Positions 51,240 to 60,719 of a DNA stretch of 64,000 bases are shown in pieces. The position numbers and the translations under genes were made by a program. Origin of the DNA: SAR324 cluster bacterium (GTDB taxonomy: Bacteria; SAR324; NAC60-12); assembly GCA_028281495.1 (NCBI GenBank), contig JANQJU010000010.1, positions 62,001-126,000 of the forward strand, written 5' to 3'. Within the stretch, counting starts at the first letter, position 1; every line of letters begins with the position of its first letter. The notes beneath the pieces are model-generated. The model saw only the letters and a program-made list of their open reading frames with translations. It was not told where the DNA came from and made no database searches.

Positions 51240-51683
51240 ATGCCTCGATTCAGTCTGCAAACAGCTTTGGATGTGCGTGAGCGCATGGAAAAGCTCAAGC
51301 AGAAAGAATTTGCCCAACAGCTCCAAGTGGCTCAAGAACTCAAAGCTCGTATTGGCGATGCACAGGACGCAATTGTCGCGAGCAATGGTCAAATGAATCA
51401 ACTGAAAAGCGGTGGATTCAGTGTGGCCCATTTGCAGTTCCATGAGTCATACAAAAGCCGAATGAATCAGCAAATTGCCATTTTGGAACAACAACTCAAA
51501 GAGCAAAATGAAGTGGTGGATGTGAAGCAACAAGAGTTGGTAGAAGCCACCCAAAAGCGTCGAGTTTTAGAAATTTTGAAGGAAAAAGAATTGTTCCGTC
51601 ATCGCAAAAAGCAAGAACGGTTGGAACGGTTGGAGATGGATGAAATTTCCCAGAACTTTGCCATCAAACAGCGTTCACATTGA
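51240..51683 (+). CDS. fliJ: Flagellar export chaperone-like coiled-coil protein FliJ
   Basis: A 147-residue, almost wholly helical coiled coil. It begins RFSLQTALDVRERMEKLKQ, which matches FliJ, and is followed by long amphipathic heptads rich in Gln, Glu and Lys. FliJ links the FliI ATPase ring to the FlhA export gate. It opens the operon fliJ-motE-fliK-flgD-flgE; fliI is not in the window. AGGAAGATT precedes the ATG. Sequence conservation of FliJ is low, so the call leans partly on context, which is strong. Confidence 0.83.
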   Translation: MPRFSLQTALDVRERMEKLKQKEFAQQLQVAQELKARIGDAQDAIVASNGQMNQLKSGGFSVAHLQFHESYKSRMNQQIAILEQQLKEQNEVVDVKQQELVEATQKRRVLEILKEKELFRHRKKQERLERLEMDEISQNFAIKQRSH

Positions 51684-51742
51684 GTAATTTGCCTAGTGAT
51701 GGTGTTGGATATTGTTCAACTTTTGGATTCAGAGAAGGTGCT

Positions 51743-52345
51743 ATGTTACTGAAAACAAAAAGCAATCAGGTGGTCAGGACAATCCTGATTTTCCTATGCG
51801 GCATGTTTATTGCTCACTCAAATGCTCAGGCCGCTTCTTCGTTCCTACCGGAGTTTGTTCAGGATTGGTGTCGTAAAGGGGGCATTGACCTGTGTGCCGG
51901 AGAGCCAGAAGAAGAAACACCGCAAGAAGAAAAGAAAAAGCCTCGGGTCTTCACGGAAAGCGAACAAGAGATCCTCACGCGTTTGCTCGAAAAAGAGAAA
52001 AGCTTGAAAGCGCGAGAAATCGCACTGAATCGACGTGAATTGCAGTTGAAGGCTTTGGAAGAAGACATTCAAAATCAGATCGCTCAGCTGGAGAAACTTC
52101 AAGAAGAGGTAGAGAAAGACATTGAGCGTAAAAAGATCCAAGACCGTGAACAGTTTGAAAAGGCCGTCGCCTTTTATGGAAAAATGGATCCTGCCAAAGC
52201 ATCGGAATCGATCGCGCAATTGAACACCAAAACGGCAGTCCAAATTTTGATGAAACTCAAAGATAAAACCTCCGCCGAAATCTTAGCGAACATGGATGGA
52301 GCCCAATCGGCGCGGCTCATTGAAGAGATTGCAAGAAAGAAATAA
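51743..52345 (+). CDS. motE: MotE-like flagellar protein with MgtE N-terminal-like domain
   Basis: A 200-residue exported or membrane-anchored protein. The N-terminal hydrophobic segment (residues 11-31, VRTILIFLCGMFIAHSNAQA) is followed by an acidic linker and a long coiled coil. A C-terminal domain reads MDPAKASESIAQLNTKTAVQILMKLKDKTSAEILANM-like (residues about 150-195), the MgtE_N pattern seen in MotE/FlbB chaperones that stabilise MotC or assemble stators. It lies between fliJ and fliK as in many bacteria. GAGAAGGTG before the ATG at 51743 sets the start; an earlier in-frame TTG at 51680 overlaps the fliJ stop. Confidence 0.75.
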   Translation: MLLKTKSNQVVRTILIFLCGMFIAHSNAQAASSFLPEFVQDWCRKGGIDLCAGEPEEETPQEEKKKPRVFTESEQEILTRLLEKEKSLKAREIALNRRELQLKALEEDIQNQIAQLEKLQEEVEKDIERKKIQDREQFEKAVAFYGKMDPAKASESIAQLNTKTAVQILMKLKDKTSAEILANMDGAQSARLIEEIARKK

Positions 52346-52397
52346 CTTTCAACCTTATTATCGGCCTGTGCCGAAAAACCTTTAGCAGGGAAATCAC

Positions 52398-54110
52398 ATG
52401 CTCATCAATTTTTCCAACAACGCCCTTCCTCAGGGGGCTGGTAGTGTACGCAACGGAGGCGAAGCGCTCGGAGGATTGGGTGCAGGAGGTATCGAGGGTG
52501 GTATGCCGTTAGATGAAATGGGAATTCCCCTCGTGGAAGATCCGCTATCGTTTGAAGAAACTTTGGCTGATTATCAAGGAATTGAAGCAGATCTTGGATT
52601 GGAGCCTGCCCAAGTCGTTCAGTTGGGAGAAGATCAAGTCATTCTGCCAGAGACGATAGAACCTGAAATTCAGGAGGGCTTAGCGCCAGAAGGAGTTACT
52701 GCTGCTGGAGTCAGTGTGGACACAGGGGAGCCGGTGGTTCAAGTGGCTCAAACTGCTTCCGTTACAGATCATGCTCAAGTGGGGCATTTGGAAACTGGAG
52801 ACTCAGTTCCTCAGCTGCAAGAGCAAGCACGAAATATCCGTTCTGTGATGCAAATGTCTACTGAACAAGGTGCTTCCAGTGAACTTCCGGCAACCAATAT
52901 TCCAAGAACTCCATTGCAGCAAGTGATGCAACCCGTGGCGGCCAATTCTGAAAAAGCTTCGGAGCAATTGATGGCAGGGAATGTATCTGCACTTCCAGGT
53001 GATCCAAGAGTATCGGTCGAGGGTCAACCTATTTTGGAACGCACTAAAGTATCTGTTGAAAATCAATTGCATCAAGCAGGGGCACGTTTGGATGCTGAAA
53101 AGACAGCAGCTTCAACCACTGCATTGAAATCTGAAATAGGAACCCCAGAAGCAAGTTTACAGGAAAAGTTTCCTGCCACAAATAATTTGCAAACACGGCT
53201 GAATGCCACAGACTTTGTGGAAAATAAGAGTTTGTTGACCTCTGCCGCAGTGCTCCACACGGTAGAACCAGAAACAACCACGGATGTGCAGCAAAAGCTG
53301 CTCAACCAATTCCGCCATGTCCCACAGCACCAAATGCAGTCATCGGTTGCTCCCACGACTCCCCAAGCGATGATGCAAGAATTTTCTCAAGATTTGAATC
53401 TAGAGCCTGCCTTGCAATCGCCTGAGATGGCCAACCAAGTAGCGACTGACAAAACCGTTTCAGGAAAAGGCAATCTGTTGCGCGACATTCCGGGCTTAGA
53501 CAGAGTATTTCAAACTGCGGAAACAGACGAATTTGTGGATGATCCGAGCCAGCCCATGAAAGCTGAACCCAATTTTGCTGATCTGATGACCCAAAGTAGC
53601 GACAATTCCAAACCCGTTGCTCCTAAAACCGAGGCCTCCTTAGCAACGGCCACCACCGCAGCCCAACAATCGCAAGCGACCGAACAGACTTTTGACCTCG
53701 AACAAATCATGAGCAAGGTGAACTTTCGAGATGATGGATCGCGTGAAGTTGAAATGCAGCTTTATCCTGAACACCTTGGAAAACTGAAAATGAAGATTCG
53801 TCAGGATGGCAGTGAAATGGCCGTAGAAATGGTTGTATCGAATCCGGAAGCCAAGCAATTGGTTGAAGCCAATATGGCTGAACTGCGCTCTCGTTTTCTC
53901 AACCAAGAGGAAACAAACATCGACCAACTGAAAGTGGCAGTAGATGTGGAGCAACATTCATTTAATGAATCCGGGCAACAACAAGAACACGGTGGTTTTG
54001 AGGAAGATTACACTCGAACGAGCCAACAAGACCGTCTGGAGTCAGAAAAACCGGTTTCACAACAATACCGTCGTGCCGGAGTGAATAGCGGCCTTAACAT
54101 TTACGCATAA
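52398..54110 (+). CDS. fliK: Flagellar hook-length control protein FliK
   Basis: A 570-residue protein that measures the hook and switches export specificity. The N-terminal 420 residues are low-complexity, rich in Glu, Gln, Ala, Val and Pro, as usual for the ruler part. The C-terminal domain (about 435-520) is the Flg_hook fold: SREVEMQLYPEHLGKLKMKI, then VVSNPEAKQLVEANMAELR and a final conserved strand. The AGGGAAATC site precedes the ATG. It is longer than the 400-residue norm, which would fit a longer hook. Followed by flgD after 25 bases. Confidence 0.9.
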   Translation: MLINFSNNALPQGAGSVRNGGEALGGLGAGGIEGGMPLDEMGIPLVEDPLSFEETLADYQGIEADLGLEPAQVVQLGEDQVILPETIEPEIQEGLAPEGVTAAGVSVDTGEPVVQVAQTASVTDHAQVGHLETGDSVPQLQEQARNIRSVMQMSTEQGASSELPATNIPRTPLQQVMQPVAANSEKASEQLMAGNVSALPGDPRVSVEGQPILERTKVSVENQLHQAGARLDAEKTAASTTALKSEIGTPEASLQEKFPATNNLQTRLNATDFVENKSLLTSAAVLHTVEPETTTDVQQKLLNQFRHVPQHQMQSSVAPTTPQAMMQEFSQDLNLEPALQSPEMANQVATDKTVSGKGNLLRDIPGLDRVFQTAETDEFVDDPSQPMKAEPNFADLMTQSSDNSKPVAPKTEASLATATTAAQQSQATEQTFDLEQIMSKVNFRDDGSREVEMQLYPEHLGKLKMKIRQDGSEMAVEMVVSNPEAKQLVEANMAELRSRFLNQEETNIDQLKVAVDVEQHSFNESGQQQEHGGFEEDYTRTSQQDRLESEKPVSQQYRRAGVNSGLNIYA

Positions 54111-54135
54111 ATCTCTCTAATTTTTCGGAGCAGCT

Positions 54136-54942
54136 ATGAGCACTGTCCTGCAATCGGTCAATCAAGCCAGCGACTCCCTACGGAGTAACTCGGCTCAAAC
54201 TCACGGAAGGCCTGACGATCCCAAACAGCTGGGCAAACAAGACTTCCTCAATCTCATGATGGTCCAAATGGCCAATCAGGATCCGTTAGACCCGATGAAG
54301 TCGGAGCAAATGATGCAACAAATGGCAGCCTTGGGAACCGTGGAACAATTGCAAAATGCGAATGCCAAGCTGACCAATTTGTTAGCAATACAAGGTGACA
54401 TCGCTCGTTCGTCAGCCTACTCCTTCTTGGATAAAGACGTCCAGATCGGTTCCAACACCCTCAAGATGATGGGGGGCAATGACGCTACCGCAGCTTACTC
54501 CTTAAGTGGGGATGCCGAAAAGGTGTTGGTCCAAGTCGTTGATGCGGAAGGCAATCCGATTCGATTGATTGATCAAGGGGCACAAAAAAATGGCACACAT
54601 ACTTTCACCTGGAATGGTCGTGATGATGATGGTGACCCTGTGGCCAATGGGACTTACCAATACCGCGTGATTGCAAACGATGCAGACGGTGAAAAAATCA
54701 GTGTGAACCAATTCCAGCGTGGCCGAGTGACTGGAGTGGAGTTCATGAATGGACGGCCAATGGTGAAAGTTAATAATGATATCTTCCCTCTGGATAAAAT
54801 CAGTGGGGTCAATAACGTTTCAGAAAAACGTTACGATCAAGCATCACCCCTACCGCTTAGAACCGAGTTGAAAGCAAAGCCTGCAATCTTGCAACCGAAG
54901 CCGTTGGCCATCAATCCGGCTTCGACAAATTCGGATGGGTAG
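54136..54942 (+). CDS. flgD: Flagellar hook assembly scaffold protein FlgD
   Basis: A 268-residue capping protein needed for polymerisation of the hook. The conserved N-terminus KQDFLNLMMVQMANQDPLDP (about 34-53) is diagnostic. The middle holds the FlgD Ig-like/tudor region with GTHTFTWNGRDDDGDPVANG and GTYQYRV. The C-terminus has an extra low-complexity extension. Ribosome site GGAGCAGCT precedes the ATG. It lies 25 bases after fliK; the gap to flgE contains a triplicated 11-mer. Confidence 0.94.
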   Translation: MSTVLQSVNQASDSLRSNSAQTHGRPDDPKQLGKQDFLNLMMVQMANQDPLDPMKSEQMMQQMAALGTVEQLQNANAKLTNLLAIQGDIARSSAYSFLDKDVQIGSNTLKMMGGNDATAAYSLSGDAEKVLVQVVDAEGNPIRLIDQGAQKNGTHTFTWNGRDDDGDPVANGTYQYRVIANDADGEKISVNQFQRGRVTGVEFMNGRPMVKVNNDIFPLDKISGVNNVSEKRYDQASPLPLRTELKAKPAILQPKPLAINPASTNSDG

Positions 54943-54957
54943 TACCTTTTAAGTTGT

Positions 54958-55005
54958 TTGGATGGCTTCAAATTTCTTGGATGGCTTTTAGTTTTTGGAT
55001 GGCTT
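54958..55005. repeat. Triplicated TTGGATGGCTT between flgD and flgE
   Basis: The 11-mer TTGGATGGCTT starts at 54958, 54977 and 54995, 19 and 18 bases apart, separated by T-rich stretches. Nothing in the gap between flgD and flgE needs it, so it may be a protein-binding site or a slippage product. Confidence 0.75.
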
Positions 55006-55068
55006 TAAATTTTTGTATTGGAATCTCAACATAAATGGATTTGAACCGATTGGAATAGGAGAAATCAT

Positions 55069-56547
55069 ATGGCTTTACTCGGATCTCTCGGAGCGGCGTC
55101 TAGTGGTGTAACCACCATGGGCAAGGCCATGACCGTTATTGGTAGCAACATCGCCAATGTGAACACCGTTGGCTATAAAACTAGCCGTGTTTCCTTTGAA
55201 GATGTGCTTTCATCCAACTTTTCCCAAGGCGTGGGGCCCACCAAATTGAGTCAAGGGGTGGGGATTGCAAGTGTAAACGCCAATTTCGCTCAAGGTTCTT
55301 TTGAACAGACTGAAAAACAAACCGATATGGCGATCAATGGGACTGGTTTTTTTACCGTCCGTGACAAATTTGGCGGAGAATTTTACACTCGTGCTGGAAA
55401 CTTTACCTTTGATGAAGATGGGGTTTTGACCACCGACAGAGGCTTGTTTGTGCTCACGCGGGATATTGATCAACAGACTGGAGAGGCAGTCGGGTTCCCT
55501 CATAAGCTTAAAGTTCTGGGAACTGTAGATCCACCGCAACGAACGGGAGATGGTTCCTTTGGAAGTGGAATTCAAGTTGTTGCCAACCTGGACGCAAACT
55601 CACCCATCCGGGAAATTCCGTTCGATCCCACCAATGTTCGAACCAACATGTATAACTTTTCCACATCTGTGACCGTGTTTGACGATTTAGGAGATGAGCA
55701 CACCGCCACTATCGTATTCCGTCGCCGTCCAGAGGTGCCTCCGCAAACGGATCCTACCACAGGGCAAACGATTCCAGGGATCAAAAATCAATGGGAATGG
55801 TATATGACTTTCGACGGGGGAGATTTGGGGCAACGTCCAGGTCAATTGGTTGCTGTTGGGGGTGGTTTCCTCCAATATGATGACGATGGACGGCTGTTGC
55901 AGGCTACCGGAGGTCAGTTTGTAGCCCAAGGGGGAGGAGTGGATCCTGTTACAGGACAAGCGATTCCTGCAGGACCTCCGATTTTACAACCGGCACCTGT
56001 CAACCCTGAAACTGGCTTGCCTCAAGTCGTAGTCGATTTTGGTGGAGATACCCCACAAGTGATCGGCGTGAATTTGGGGCTCGGTTCGAATCCCGAGGAT
56101 CCGACTGATGAACGAACCGGTTTGGATGGAGTCACCCAATTCGCTTCTGTTTCTAAAGTTTTGGATATTGCCGCTGATGGGCATCCGAGTGGAACACTCG
56201 AAGACATTGCGGTGGGTTCTGATGGAATCATTACAGGGGTGTTTGATAGTGGTCACAACCGTCCGCTGGGAATGGTCACCCTGACCCGTTTCGACAATCC
56301 GGAAAAACTCATCAAAGCGGGGGATAACCTTTTTGAACGATCTCTCTTGGCTGGAAAAGCGGTTCAAGGCAGTCCAGGGGTTGGTGGTTTTGGAACCACA
56401 CGCGCCCAAGCTTTGGAACAATCGAACGTGGATCTGGCTCAAGAATTTGTGAAGATGGTGGAAACCCAACGCGCCTTCCAAGCGAACGCCAAGACCGTGA
56501 CCGTTTCTGATGAAATGGTTGATGCAATGGTCAACATGAAACGATAA
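55069..56547 (+). CDS. flgE: Flagellar hook protein FlgE
   Basis: The structural subunit of the hook. N-terminal SGVTTMGKAMTVIGSNIANV and the C-terminal LEQSNVDLAQEFVKMVETQR and SDEMVDAMVNMKR are the conserved flagellar rod/hook coiled-coil signatures. The 492-residue length includes a variable middle. AGGAGAAATC precedes the ATG at 55069. It closes the operon, with a strong terminator just after it. Confidence 0.96.
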   Translation: MALLGSLGAASSGVTTMGKAMTVIGSNIANVNTVGYKTSRVSFEDVLSSNFSQGVGPTKLSQGVGIASVNANFAQGSFEQTEKQTDMAINGTGFFTVRDKFGGEFYTRAGNFTFDEDGVLTTDRGLFVLTRDIDQQTGEAVGFPHKLKVLGTVDPPQRTGDGSFGSGIQVVANLDANSPIREIPFDPTNVRTNMYNFSTSVTVFDDLGDEHTATIVFRRRPEVPPQTDPTTGQTIPGIKNQWEWYMTFDGGDLGQRPGQLVAVGGGFLQYDDDGRLLQATGGQFVAQGGGVDPVTGQAIPAGPPILQPAPVNPETGLPQVVVDFGGDTPQVIGVNLGLGSNPEDPTDERTGLDGVTQFASVSKVLDIAADGHPSGTLEDIAVGSDGIITGVFDSGHNRPLGMVTLTRFDNPEKLIKAGDNLFERSLLAGKAVQGSPGVGGFGTTRAQALEQSNVDLAQEFVKMVETQRAFQANAKTVTVSDEMVDAMVNMKR

Positions 56548-56559
56548 GATGGCTGATGT

Positions 56560-56595
56560 TCTCCCTGGGGCTTTTGCACACCAGCTCCGGGGAGA
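56560..56595 (+). terminator. Strong terminator after flgE
   Basis: A 13 bp stem (56560-56572 with 56583-56595, two G-T wobbles) and 10-base loop begins 13 bases after the flgE stop and is followed by CCTTTCTATT. It ends the flagellar operon and could also face the convergent gene at 56604. Confidence 0.75.
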
Positions 56596-56603
56596 CCTTT
56601 CTA

Positions 56604-57383
56604 TTAAGCCCCCCCCCGAACAATCACAGGCTCTCCCACTTTTCCTCGAAATGCTTCTTGCATTGATCCGCGAAATACAGAAAGTTCGAGCAATCCGTCG
56701 CTATTGACGAGAGCGAACGCGGATGCTTCGGCTCCAGCCTGATAGTGGGAATTTAGCAAAAGCTCCATCCCTTGATATTGCACCCGAATCATGTCTTCTG
56801 ACCAAGTTCTCAGTTGTTCATCCTGAATATTGGTGACCGCATTACCAAATCGGTCGAACAACAAAATTTCTCCTACAATTTCTTCTTTATTGTGTTGGGG
56901 TTGGGGAAATGTGAGGTGTTCGCAATCGTCGACCACCTCTCCAATTTCTTCTATGGCTAATCCTTTGGCGATATGAGCTGCAACGGGGGAAAATAAAGCC
57001 AACCCATCAAAACTGGCATGGGCTTTCCAGTACTCTGTTTCTGAAAAAATTCGAATGATTTTCGAAGCTGGCATCCGTTCGAGGAGTAAGGAAAACACAC
57101 CATTGTCAGGACCAACCAACCAATGCGAATCGGCCTGAACCAAAAGCGCATTTCGTGAGGATCCGACACCAGGATCCACCACAACCGTGTGGATACTCCC
57201 AGCAGGAAATTGTGGAACGCTTCGTGCTACACACCACGCAGCTTGAATTACGGATTGTGGAGAAATGTCATGGGTAATGTCGACCAATGTGACTTCGGGA
57301 CAAATTGACAAAATGGTGCCTTTCATGGCACCGACATAACCATCTTGAGTGCCGAAATCAGTTGTCAATGTAAGGACAGGCAT
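56604..57383 (-). CDS. SAM hydroxide adenosyltransferase (DUF62 family)
   Basis: A 259-residue member of the fluorinase-like family. Such enzymes hydrolyse SAM to adenosine and methionine by attack of hydroxide. The sequence shows TLTTDFGTQDGYVGAMKG, VVDPGVGSSR and VGPDNGVFS, the core active-site strands. Length is in range. Start ATG at 57381-57383; no ribosome site is striking. It stands alone between the flagellar operon and yceI. The physiological role of the family is unclear. Confidence 0.86.
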   Translation of the reverse strand: MPVLTLTTDFGTQDGYVGAMKGTILSICPEVTLVDITHDISPQSVIQAAWCVARSVPQFPAGSIHTVVVDPGVGSSRNALLVQADSHWLVGPDNGVFSLLLERMPASKIIRIFSETEYWKAHASFDGLALFSPVAAHIAKGLAIEEIGEVVDDCEHLTFPQPQHNKEEIVGEILLFDRFGNAVTNIQDEQLRTWSEDMIRVQYQGMELLLNSHYQAGAEASAFALVNSDGLLELSVFRGSMQEAFRGKVGEPVIVRGGA

Positions 57384-57451
57384 GATGCACTCTCATAGGG
57401 GTTTGTAAGGAACCAACACCCGTGTCGACCAAGGGTGCACTTCAGGTCAGT

Positions 57452-57517
57452 TTGGTTTGATCTTTCTTTTTTGTATAAGATATCTTAATTCCGATAACCT
57501 GAGTTCAGTATCAGGTT
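57452..57517 (+). promoter_or_regulatory. Candidate promoter and inverted repeat upstream of yceI
   Basis: TTGGTT (57452-57457) and TATAAG (57474-57479) are 16 bases apart. Just downstream, AACCTGA (57496-57502) and TCAGGTT (57511-57517) form an inverted repeat with an 8-base centre, 34 bases before the yceI start. The repeat is a plausible operator overlapping the transcription start. Confidence 0.42.
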
Positions 57518-57551
57518 TTATTAATTTATAACCCTCATTTAGGAGAATCAT

Positions 57552-58154
57552 ATGAAGTCGTTGATCAAATTAGGGATTGGCATATTCGCCACAGCACTTG
57601 TGTTTGCGACCGGAAATTCCGCTCTGGCCGAAACCTATGTCGTGGATGCATCACACTCGCAAGTTGGTTTCGCTGTGAAGCATTTGGTGGTCTCTACTGT
57701 GAAAGGCAAGTTCTCAGTGTTTGAAGGTTCAGTAGAAATTGATGACCAGAAAAACGTCAGCAACGTGAAAGCAAAGATTGATGTTGCTTCGGTAGACACG
57801 GGTCGAGCCAAGCGCGACCAGCACTTGCGCAGTCCAGATTTCTTTGATGCAGCAACCTATCCTACGATCGAATTCGCAAGTACTTCAATCTCCAAGCGTG
57901 GCGACAAGTATACCGTGATTGGTGATCTCACGATCCGCGGGGTGACACGTAAAGTGACACTGATTGGCGAATTAACGGGTGTCATCAACGATCCATACTT
58001 TGGCCAACGGGCAGGATTTGTGGCAACTGGTAAAATCAACCGCCGCAATTTTGACGTAAAATGGAGTAAACAAATGGATAATGGCGGATTGGTAGTTGGC
58101 GACGATGTGACGTTGTCAATTGAAGTAGAAGCTTTAGTTCCGAAGCAATCCTAA
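57552..58154 (+). CDS. YceI family periplasmic isoprenoid-binding-like protein
   Basis: A 200-residue exported lipocalin-like protein. Signal peptide at 1-26 is followed by YVVDASHSQVGFAVKHLVVS, the YceI hallmark, and by VDTGRAKRDQHLRSPDFFD and YTVIGDLTIRGVTRKVTL. The family binds polyisoprenoid tails and some members relate to stress or electron transport. Ribosome site AGGAGAATC fixes the start. It converges on plsC with two bases between the stops. Confidence 0.9.
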   Translation: MKSLIKLGIGIFATALVFATGNSALAETYVVDASHSQVGFAVKHLVVSTVKGKFSVFEGSVEIDDQKNVSNVKAKIDVASVDTGRAKRDQHLRSPDFFDAATYPTIEFASTSISKRGDKYTVIGDLTIRGVTRKVTLIGELTGVINDPYFGQRAGFVATGKINRRNFDVKWSKQMDNGGLVVGDDVTLSIEVEALVPKQS

Positions 58155-58156
58155 GA

Positions 58157-58939
58157 TCATGCTGATTGAGAAGGTTCGTTCTTAGCTTCTCGCTGAGAAG
58201 GGGCCTGCTCCCCCACGTCCAGCCCTGCCAGTTGTCGAATTTCCATTTCCACATCTTCCATCAGTTGATCTCTTGTTTGTAAATCATATTGAGTGATGTC
58301 AATGGGTTGGCCGATATGCACTTCCACTTGCTTGCCAAATCGACAGATCCATGTGCCAGGGGGCATGATTTCACGGGCACCTCGAATACCAACAGGCACA
58401 ATCGATGCTCCGGTTTCCAGGGCTAACATAAAACCACCCTTTTTGAAGATTCCCAAATTGTTTGTTCGAGAGCGCGTGCCTTCGGGAGAAATCCACAAAA
58501 TGATTCCACTTTCCATTTTTTCGCGAGCCACTTGTAGGTCTTTGATCGCTTGTTGTGTGTTGCGCCGGTTCACCGAAACAAATTCTCCCACACGCATGCC
58601 CGATCCCCATACTGGAACTCGGAACAATTCGGCTTTAGCGAGCATTCGGATGCTTCCTGGGAGAGCCAAAAAAATAAGTGGAATGTCATAATAGCTGTTG
58701 TGATTGCTCATCACGATGTAGCGTTTGCCCAACTCAAACTGAACATGGTAAGGATTACAAATGGTATAGTTCGCTCGGGCAAGTTCGAGCAGTCGACTGG
58801 ACCAATAACGAAGGCGATGGTCCCCAATGTCACGACGGAATGTCCCCCGATACACCTGAACCAAAGTAATGACCGAAATTTTCAATGTAATGATAGCGCT
58901 ATAAAGCAATGCCAATAGCCCAAGCACTTTTTCTTTCAT
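58157..58939 (-). CDS. plsC: 1-acyl-sn-glycerol-3-phosphate acyltransferase
   Basis: Adds the second acyl chain to lysophosphatidic acid at the inner membrane. The 260-residue protein has one N-terminal hydrophobic helix, the NHNSYYDIPLIF motif (HxxxxD), AELFRVPVWG, FVSVNRRNT and the ISPEGTRSR motif, followed by GASIVPVGIRG. The ATG at 58937-58939 is preferred; an upstream in-frame TTG at 59005 adds 22 residues with no known counterpart. It is divergent from the YheT-type gene at 59058. Confidence 0.9.
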   Translation of the reverse strand: MKEKVLGLLALLYSAIITLKISVITLVQVYRGTFRRDIGDHRLRYWSSRLLELARANYTICNPYHVQFELGKRYIVMSNHNSYYDIPLIFLALPGSIRMLAKAELFRVPVWGSGMRVGEFVSVNRRNTQQAIKDLQVAREKMESGIILWISPEGTRSRTNNLGIFKKGGFMLALETGASIVPVGIRGAREIMPPGTWICRFGKQVEVHIGQPIDITQYDLQTRDQLMEDVEMEIRQLAGLDVGEQAPSQREAKNEPSQSA

Positions 58940-59057
58940 CAGCAAACTGCCAAATAGGTGTATATCATGCGCTAGGCATTGTTTAAGAAAAGATGCAATT
59001 CCCAAGTTTTACGAAGCGGATACATTATCACAGAAACTGTATCATCCAAGTCAAATT

Positions 59058-60026
59058 ATGCAGCCTTTCCAACCCGCATGGTGGCTCCCCAACGGCCATT
59101 TCCAAACCCTTTGGGCCTCTGTCATACGACGCCGTCCAAAGGTTGAAACACAACGAGAACGAATTGAGCTTCCCGATGGCGATTTTTTAGATTTGCATTG
59201 GACCTCGAACGCCTCTGGTCCGATTGTCCTTGTGCTGCACGGGCTAGAAGGGTCAATAGAATCGAATAACGTAGCGGGGCTCTTGAAAGCATGTTCTCTT
59301 CAAGGTTGGCGAGGAGTGATCATGCATTTCCGCAATTGTGGTGAAGAACCCAATCGGCTGCTACGCAGTTATCATGCGGGAGAAACGAGTGATCTCGCGT
59401 TCATTGTCGATTTGCTTCATCAAAGGGAACCCGAAACCCCTCTTGCCATTGTCGCGATTTCATTAGGGGCGAATGTGATGCTGAAATGGCTAGGGGAAAG
59501 CCAAATTCAAAAACCGCTTCAGGCCGCAGTCGCCATTTCCACTCCTTTCCTTCTCAACGAATCGTTAATGGCCGTCGAAGAAGGTTTCTCTCGAATTTAC
59601 CATGACTACTTGCTCCGCGCGATGAAACAGTCTGCCACACGAAAATTCAGTCGGATACCTCGTCCTCTTCATATTCCCGATCCACGTGACATTGAGACGA
59701 TCCGAGAATTTGATGACAAAATCACGGCACCCTTGCATGGTTTTGAGAATCGTGACCATTACTATAGAACTTGTTCATCACGCCAGTATTTGAAACAAAT
59801 CCGATTGCCCACTCTGATTATTCACGCAATGGACGATCCATTCATGACTCCAGAAATTCCCCCGACTCCAGATGAAGTCTCTTCTTATGTGACTTTAGAT
59901 TACTGTCCTAATGGGGGCCATGTGGCTTTTGTGACAGGAAAGTGGCCGTGGAATGCAACCTATTGGGCGGAACATCGCGCCTTTCATTACCTAAATCAAG
60001 GGTTTAGGAATTGCTTGGCTTTATAG
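59058..60026 (+). CDS. YheT-type alpha/beta hydrolase
   Basis: A 322-residue serine hydrolase of the YheT/UPF0017 family. Family start WWLPNGHFQTLWAS is followed by VLVLHGLEGS, MHFRNCGEEPN and the nucleophile elbow AISLGANVMLKWL; the late acid and His appear in IHAMDDPFMTPE and GGHVAF. YheT resembles acyl-esterases of unknown substrate. The ATG at 59058 is chosen by homology; no ribosome site stands out. It converges on pgsA with a 23-base gap. Confidence 0.9.
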   Translation: MQPFQPAWWLPNGHFQTLWASVIRRRPKVETQRERIELPDGDFLDLHWTSNASGPIVLVLHGLEGSIESNNVAGLLKACSLQGWRGVIMHFRNCGEEPNRLLRSYHAGETSDLAFIVDLLHQREPETPLAIVAISLGANVMLKWLGESQIQKPLQAAVAISTPFLLNESLMAVEEGFSRIYHDYLLRAMKQSATRKFSRIPRPLHIPDPRDIETIREFDDKITAPLHGFENRDHYYRTCSSRQYLKQIRLPTLIIHAMDDPFMTPEIPPTPDEVSSYVTLDYCPNGGHVAFVTGKWPWNATYWAEHRAFHYLNQGFRNCLAL

Positions 60027-60049
60027 AAGAATTTTTTGTAGTATCTTTT

Positions 60050-60613
60050 TTAAGCTTTGAGGGCGGCGCTATAGGCAAGGAAGTACTTAACAGCAGTCCA
60101 CACTGTGATCGCGGTCGCGATCCACAGAACGACGATTCCGACTTCGTGGCAAGGAATACCTAAGGTAGGATAATGGAGCATCAAAAAGCCTAGAGCAAGC
60201 ATTTGAGAGATGGTTTTGATCTTCCCTCCAGAACTGGCTGCGATCACAATGCCTTTTACTGCGACAATGGAGCGCAGGCCAGAAACAGCAAATTCACGGG
60301 CGACAATGACTGCCGTGAGGAAACCGGGAGCACGTTCTAGCTCCACGAATAGGATCAAAAGAGCGGCTATGAGTACTTTATCGGCAATGGGGTCAAGGAG
60401 GGTGCCGAGATCCGTTGTTTGACCTGACTTTCTTGCCAAGACGCCATCCCAATAATCGGTCATACAAGCCAAGAAATAGAGCAAAAAAGCTCCCACTAAT
60501 ATGGATTCTGATTCTGAACCCAATGCGACGAGTACGTAAATTACCGGAATGGCAAACACTCGAAAAATTGTTAGATGATTGGGAGTCAGCCAATTAGGAA
60601 AGTATTGAACCAT
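60050..60613 (-). CDS. pgsA: CDP-diacylglycerol-glycerol-3-phosphate 3-phosphatidyltransferase
   Basis: Makes phosphatidylglycerophosphate from CDP-diacylglycerol. The CDP-alcohol phosphotransferase motif DYWDGVLARKSGQTTDLGTL (D-x2-DG-x2-AR-x8-G-x3-D) is intact near residue 52-72, within a multi-helix membrane protein that starts PNWLTPNHLTIFRVFAIP. The 187-residue length fits. The ATG at 60611-60613 matches the family start and has an AAGGA site; a TTG at 60661 would add 16 residues. It converges with the YheT-type gene and is divergent from hemA. Confidence 0.92.
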   Translation of the reverse strand: MVQYFPNWLTPNHLTIFRVFAIPVIYVLVALGSESESILVGAFLLYFLACMTDYWDGVLARKSGQTTDLGTLLDPIADKVLIAALLILFVELERAPGFLTAVIVAREFAVSGLRSIVAVKGIVIAASSGGKIKTISQMLALGFLMLHYPTLGIPCHEVGIVVLWIATAITVWTAVKYFLAYSAALKA

Positions 60614-60719
60614 GTGTCCTTTGATGAGAAAACTCTTGATCTCCAGCCTGCGAAAAGCCAAAAGATAAGTAAATGACCCAATTTAACAAATCAACTTATT
60701 TATAACGTACAAAAAGCCT

